A stretch of DNA of 19,080 nucleotides, taken from positions 1 to 19,080 of the forward strand of contig JAFWOX010000125.1 in the NCBI GenBank assembly GCA_017545325.1, given 5' to 3'. The stretch comes from Oscillospiraceae bacterium (lineage in GTDB: Bacteria > Bacillota_A > Clostridia > Oscillospirales > Oscillospiraceae). Positions within the stretch are counted from its first letter, which is position 1, and every line of letters starts with the position of its first letter. The notes beneath the pieces are model-generated. The model ran no database searches. It saw only the letters and a list, made by a program, of their open reading frames with translations, and was not told where the DNA came from. A program made the translations under genes and the position numbers. Below are positions 15,072 through 19,080 of this stretch, one piece after another.

Positions 15072-16274
15072 TCATTTGTTCTGGTACATGGAACGGCGCT
15101 TTTTCAGCTTGTTCTTCCGGGAGACCATAAGGATGACCAGCAGGATCACGATCACGGCGGCGATGATGACGCCGTAGATCAGGATATTGCTGCTGCTGCC
15201 GCCGGTCTTCACCTCCAGCCACAGGGAGTCCATCTTCTGGTTGGTCTTTGCCGGGAGGTTCAGGAAGGCGCTGCCCCGGGCCAGGGTGGCTTCGTCCGGA
15301 TAGGCGATGGGGTTGGAGGCCATCTCCTCATCCATATACTCGGTAGCCCCCTCGATGGGCGCGGAATAGCCCAGATAATCCAGGTTCTGGCCGCAGATGT
15401 CCGGGCGGCAGAGGAAGTTGATGTAGGCTTCGGCAGCATCCTTGTTCTGGCAGCTCTTGGGGATGCAGAAGGAATCCACAAAGAGGTTGAAGCCCTCCTC
15501 AGGGAAGCAGAAGGCCAGGGCCTCGTTCTCCCACTGCATCTGGATGAAGTCCCCGGCGTAATACACGCCGATCCAGGCTTCCTCATGCTCCAGCGCGCTG
15601 TACATCTGGTCCATGAAGTAGTCCTGTACCAGGGGCTTCTGCTTCTTCAGCAGGTCGGCGCAGGCCTGAAGCTCCTGCTCGTCCGTGGTGTTCAGATCGT
15701 AGCCCAGGTAGAATTCCGCCACGCCGAAGGCGTCCCGGGGGTTATCGAACATGAGGATCTTGCCGCTGTACTTCTCGTTCCAGAGCAGATCCCAGCTCCC
15801 CACGTCCGCCTCATCCACGTATTTGGTGTTGTAGATGATGCCGGTGCAGCCCCAGGTATAGGGGATGCTGTAGGTATCCTGGGGATCATGGGCCATGCCC
15901 CGGTAGGCGGGCATGACGTATTCGGCGTTGGGGATATTGTCGTAATTCAGGGGAAGGAGCATATCCTCCTCGATGAGCCGGGCGATCATATAATCCGAGG
16001 GAACGATCACGTCGTAGGAGGAGCCGCCGGTCTTCAGCTTGGTATACATGGTTTCGTTGGAATCGAAGGTGATGTAGTTCACCTTGATCCCGGTTTCCTT
16101 TTCGAATTCGGCGTTCACGTCGATGTAGCCGTCCGTGCCGTCAGAGATATACTGGCCCCAGTTATAGACGTTGATGGTCACCTGTTCCTTTGCGGCGCTG
16201 CCGGGGACGGCCAGGCCCAGAACGAGGCAGGCCAGAAGCAGGATGGAGCCGAGGATGCGCAGAGAACGATTCAT
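15072..16274 (-). CDS. potD: Spermidine/putrescine ABC transporter substrate-binding protein
   Basis: A 400-residue periplasmic-type binding protein of the PotD/PotF family that captures polyamines outside the membrane and hands them to PotBC. After a signal peptide (about 1-28) the mature part opens with VTINVYNWGQYI, typical of the family, and continues with YDVIVPSDYMI and IPYTWGCTGIIYN. Unusually, it ends in a strong hydrophobic helix (about 364-384) followed by a basic tail (RKNKLKKRR), so it is probably anchored by its C-terminus and not by a lipid. A cysteine at 16 (LLAC) gives only a poor lipobox inside the h-region. Its GGAGG lies within the end of potC, 2 bp upstream of the start region, showing tight operon packing. 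Confidence 0.94.
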   Translation of the reverse strand: MNRSLRILGSILLLACLVLGLAVPGSAAKEQVTINVYNWGQYISDGTDGYIDVNAEFEKETGIKVNYITFDSNETMYTKLKTGGSSYDVIVPSDYMIARLIEEDMLLPLNYDNIPNAEYVMPAYRGMAHDPQDTYSIPYTWGCTGIIYNTKYVDEADVGSWDLLWNEKYSGKILMFDNPRDAFGVAEFYLGYDLNTTDEQELQACADLLKKQKPLVQDYFMDQMYSALEHEEAWIGVYYAGDFIQMQWENEALAFCFPEEGFNLFVDSFCIPKSCQNKDAAEAYINFLCRPDICGQNLDYLGYSAPIEGATEYMDEEMASNPIAYPDEATLARGSAFLNLPAKTNQKMDSLWLEVKTGGSSSNILIYGVIIAAVIVILLVILMVSRKNKLKKRRSMYQNK

Positions 16275-16276
16275 GG

Positions 16277-17125
16277 TCAGTTACCTCCCGATACAGTGTT
16301 GACGCGTTTCCGCTGACGGTTCAGACGGTTCCCGCGCTGCTTGGCGCTGTCCCGGGCCTGGAGCAGGTTCATGACGGTCATGACCACCAGAATGGCCAGG
16401 AACAGCAGGGTGAACAGGGCGTAGATCTTGGGGTGCAGGGGCTTTTTGGTGTAATTGTAGATTTCCACGGGCAGGGTGACGAAATTCGGCCCATAGACGA
16501 AATAGCTGATGACAAAATCATCCAGGGACATGGCGAAGGACATGAGGATGCCGGAGATGATGCCCGGAAGGATCTCCGGCAGGGTCACCTTCCAGAAGGC
16601 CCGGAAGGGAGTGCAGCCCAGGTCCAGGGCCGCCTCCGTCAGGTTTTCGTCCATCTGCAGCAGCTTGGGCTGCACGGAGAGGATGACATAGGGCAGGTTG
16701 AAGGTGACGTGGGCGATGAGCAGGGTAGTGAAACCCATGACGCTTTTCAGCTTCATGGCCTGGCCGACGAAGGCGAAAAGCAGGGCCAGGGAGACGCCCG
16801 TGACGATCTCCGGGTTGGTCAGGGGGATGTTCGTGAGAGCCATCGTCATCCTGCGCAGCCCCGGCTTCATCCGCTGGATGCCCAGGGTGGCGGCGGTGCC
16901 CAGCACCGTGGCCAGCAGGGAGGAGATCAGGGCGACGATCACGCTGTTCAGCAGCAGGGGAAGGAGTACGCCATCCTGAAACAGGGCGGCATAGTTGTTC
17001 AGGGTAAAGCCCTTGAACACCACCGGGTCATTGCCCCGGTTGAAGGAGGCCACTGCCAGTACCAGCATGGGGAGGTACAGAAAGCAGAAGACCAAAACGG
17101 TAAAAACCTTGGAAGCCTTTCTCAT
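16277..17125 (-). CDS. potC: Spermidine/putrescine ABC transporter permease PotC
   Basis: A 282-residue inner-membrane permease with about six transmembrane helices. The cytoplasmic EAA loop that docks the ATPase reads TEAALDLGCTPFRAFWKVTLPEILPGI in the protein (key residues EAA, LG and LP, about 160-187). It pairs with PotB to form the polyamine channel. The start overlaps the potB stop by 4 nt. The C-terminus is strongly basic. Confidence 0.94.
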   Translation of the reverse strand: MRKASKVFTVLVFCFLYLPMLVLAVASFNRGNDPVVFKGFTLNNYAALFQDGVLLPLLLNSVIVALISSLLATVLGTAATLGIQRMKPGLRRMTMALTNIPLTNPEIVTGVSLALLFAFVGQAMKLKSVMGFTTLLIAHVTFNLPYVILSVQPKLLQMDENLTEAALDLGCTPFRAFWKVTLPEILPGIISGILMSFAMSLDDFVISYFVYGPNFVTLPVEIYNYTKKPLHPKIYALFTLLFLAILVVMTVMNLLQARDSAKQRGNRLNRQRKRVNTVSGGN

Positions 17126-17934
17126 AGGGTGGCCACGCTTTCGTCGTCCCCGGTGAAGCGGTTCATCACCGCCACGCAGATCAGCACCAGGACCATGAGG
17201 GCCAGGGATAGGGCAGCGCCCAGGTTGGGATTATAGGCCGCCTTGAACTGGCTCTCGATCACGTCGCCGATGAGGGTGCTTCCCGTGCCCCCCAGCTTCT
17301 GGGAGATATAGAAGGTGGAGACCGCCGGAACGAAGACCATGGTCAGACCGGATACGATGCCCGGCACGGAGAGGGGCAGGGTGACCTTCCGGAATACCTG
17401 GGCGGCGTCGCAGCCCAGATCCTGGGCGGCCTCAACAAGCCGGGGATCGATCTTCATGATGACGGTATACAGGGGCATGATCATATAGGGCAGGTAGTTG
17501 TACACCATGCCCAGGATCACGGCGCCGCTGTTCCGCATGAGCTTCAGCGGGCCGATGCCGATGCGTCCCAGCAGCTGGTTGATGATGCCCGTATCCTCCA
17601 GGAGGGAGACCCAGGCCAGGGTGCGCAGCAGGAAGCTGATGCACATGGGCAGCATCACCAGCAGATAGAAGAACCGCTGATGGCTGGGCTTCGCCTGGGC
17701 GATGGTCCAGGCCACTGGGTAGCCTACCACCAGGCAGATGAGGGCGGAGAGGAGGGAGAGCCATACGCTCCGCAGGAAGATGGGCAGATAGGCGCCCAGG
17801 GAGGCGATGTTCTTCAGGGTGAAGGATCCGGTGATGGAGTCCGTAAAGGCGTAGTACAGGACGATGACCAGGGGGATTATGGTGAAGAGTCCCATCCAGA
17901 TCAGGTAAGGCCCGGAGAGCAGCTGCCGTTTCAT
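17122..17934 (-). CDS. potB: Spermidine/putrescine ABC transporter permease PotB
   Basis: A 270-residue inner-membrane permease with about six transmembrane segments, beginning with a hydrophobic helix near residues 8-30. The ABC-coupling EAA motif is [21 protein letters not shown] (key residues EAA, LG and LP, about 165-185). It is the partner of PotC. Its ATG overlaps the potA stop by 4 nt (ATGA), so translation is coupled to the ATPase. Confidence 0.94.
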   Translation of the reverse strand: MKRQLLSGPYLIWMGLFTIIPLVIVLYYAFTDSITGSFTLKNIASLGAYLPIFLRSVWLSLLSALICLVVGYPVAWTIAQAKPSHQRFFYLLVMLPMCISFLLRTLAWVSLLEDTGIINQLLGRIGIGPLKLMRNSGAVILGMVYNYLPYMIMPLYTVIMKIDPRLVEAAQDLGCDAAQVFRKVTLPLSVPGIVSGLTMVFVPAVSTFYISQKLGGTGSTLIGDVIESQFKAAYNPNLGAALSLALMVLVLICVAVMNRFTGDDESVATL

Positions 17935-19067
17935 TCCTGCTCCTCCTCCAGCTCCTCCGCCATTTCCGCGTCCCCGATCTCATCATATTCCGCGCTATAG
18001 GAGCTGTAATCCCCGAACATGCCGGAGTATTTGCTCTTTTTCATGATGTGGATGTCCTCCGGGTTCAGGCGGATGCCGATCTGGGCGCCCACGGGCTGGA
18101 AGTCCGTGGTCTGGATGAGCCATTTGAAGCCGTGAAAATCCACGATGATATCATAGTGGACGCCCTTGAAGGTGACGTTGGTGACGGTGCCGCAGAGGTG
18201 GCCGCTGTCCGCCGGGACGATATCCACGTCCTCGGGGCGGATCACCACGTCCACGGGCTCGTTGGTCTCGAAGCCGAAATCCACGCAGGGGAAGCGCCGG
18301 CCGAAGAATTCCACCAGCCGGTCCCGGAGCATGACGCCGTCCAGGATGTTGCTCTCCCCGATGAAGTCCGCCACATAGGCGTTTTTCGGCTCATTATAGA
18401 TGTCCTCGGGCCTGCCGATCTGCTGGATCTCCCCCTTGTCCATGACCACGATGGTATCGCTCATGGTGAGGGCCTCCTCCTGGTCGTGGGTGACATAGAT
18501 GAAGGTGATCCCCATCTGCTGCTGGATCCGCTTCAGCTCGTTCTGCATATCCTTTCTCAGGCGCAGATCCAGGGCGCCCAGGGGCTCGTCCAGCAGCAGG
18601 ACCTTGGGCTGGTTCACCAGGGCCCGGGCGATGGCAATGCGCTGCATCTGGCCGCCGGAGAGCTTATCCACCTTCCGCTCCTCGAAGCCGCTCATGCCCA
18701 CCAGGCGGAGCATTTCCCCCACCCGCCGGGCGATCTCCTCCTCCTCCAGCTTCCGGATGCGGAGGCCGAAGGCGATGTTCTCATATACATCCAGATGGGG
18801 GAAGAGGGCGTAGCGCTGGAACACCGTATTGACCTGGCGTTTATGGGGCGGGACATCATTAATCCTCACACCGTCAAACAGCACATCACCGGAGGTAGGC
18901 TTGGCAAAGCCGCCGATGATCCGCAGGGTCGTGGTCTTGCCGCAACCGCTGGGGCCCAACAGTGTGAGGAATTCGGAATCGTTGATATAGAGGTTTATGT
19001 TGTTCAAAACAACTTCACCGTCATACGCCATGCTCACATTGGCAAGGCGAATGAGCTCTTTGGACAT
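17931..19067 (-). CDS. potA: Spermidine/putrescine ABC transporter ATP-binding protein
   Basis: A 378-residue ABC ATPase that powers polyamine uptake. Visible motifs are Walker A GPSGCGKT at 38-45, Q-loop Q84, signature LSGGQ at 136-140, Walker B with D160-E161 and switch H194. A C-terminal TOBE-type regulatory domain follows (about 235-350). The tail after it is very acidic ([19 protein letters not shown]), an uncommon feature. The ATG is preceded by GGGGGAGG at 4-nt spacing. It is the first gene of potABCD; the promoter would lie at or beyond the right edge of the window, so its regulation cannot be read. Related importers for other substrates (iron, thiosulfate) are less likely given the PotD-type partner. 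Confidence 0.95.
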   Translation of the reverse strand: MSKELIRLANVSMAYDGEVVLNNINLYINDSEFLTLLGPSGCGKTTTLRIIGGFAKPTSGDVLFDGVRINDVPPHKRQVNTVFQRYALFPHLDVYENIAFGLRIRKLEEEEIARRVGEMLRLVGMSGFEERKVDKLSGGQMQRIAIARALVNQPKVLLLDEPLGALDLRLRKDMQNELKRIQQQMGITFIYVTHDQEEALTMSDTIVVMDKGEIQQIGRPEDIYNEPKNAYVADFIGESNILDGVMLRDRLVEFFGRRFPCVDFGFETNEPVDVVIRPEDVDIVPADSGHLCGTVTNVTFKGVHYDIIVDFHGFKWLIQTTDFQPVGAQIGIRLNPEDIHIMKKSKYSGMFGDYSSYSAEYDEIGDAEMAEELEEEQE

Positions 19068-19080
19068 TTATCCTCCCCCA

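Noticed and set aside
15066..17236. Plus-strand open frames over potD and potC
   Set aside because: They are repetitive Gly/Val/His/Asp-rich shadows; the minus strand encodes the Pot proteins.

Overview
The window looks like a piece of a G+C-rich chromosome of a Gram-positive anaerobe, most likely class Clostridia (Oscillospirales-like). That placement is inference. It rests on strong GGAGG-type ribosome binding sites, sigma-A-type promoters, many ATGA overlaps between genes, a potABCD operon and the comFC/mreB/radC neighbourhood. No 16S or 23S sequence is present to fix the taxon.

Left end (1-539): a complete 5S rRNA gene with its own hairpin leader and intrinsic terminator. About 250 bp on there is a second copy of the same unit (leader hairpin, 3' tail of 5S, terminator) that has lost the 5S body.

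Centre, plus strand (540-12515): two Nudix hydrolases, each apparently with its own promoter, then a long tightly packed operon led by its own sigma-A promoter: uvrA - recD2 - comFC - mreB-like - radC - uvrB - ZIP metal transporter - DIP1984-family gene. Spacing runs from 4-bp overlaps to 47 bp. Both UvrA and UvrB of nucleotide excision repair are here, but five or so kilobases apart with RecD2 helicase, a ComF phosphoribosyltransferase-like protein, an actin-like MreB and RadC between them. The theme is DNA damage, nucleotide sanitation and DNA uptake/processing. As given, uvrB carries a 1-nt frameshift near its start.

Right half, minus strand (12733-19067): after a bidirectional hairpin terminator comes a two-gene unit (MATE efflux protein followed by a YdcF/DUF218 protein), expressed from a promoter whose spacer holds an inverted repeat. 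Then a 260-bp gene-free stretch packed with five strong inverted repeats, and finally a complete polyamine ABC importer operon potA-potB-potC-potD. Its binding protein ends in an unusual C-terminal membrane helix.

I did not find a clearly new defence or mobile system. The most useful second looks are the 5S-less second copy of the 5S unit, the uvrB frameshift, the hairpin-embedded uvrA promoter, the hairpin cluster between the MATE gene and potD, and a tRNA T-arm-like fragment at about 12607.
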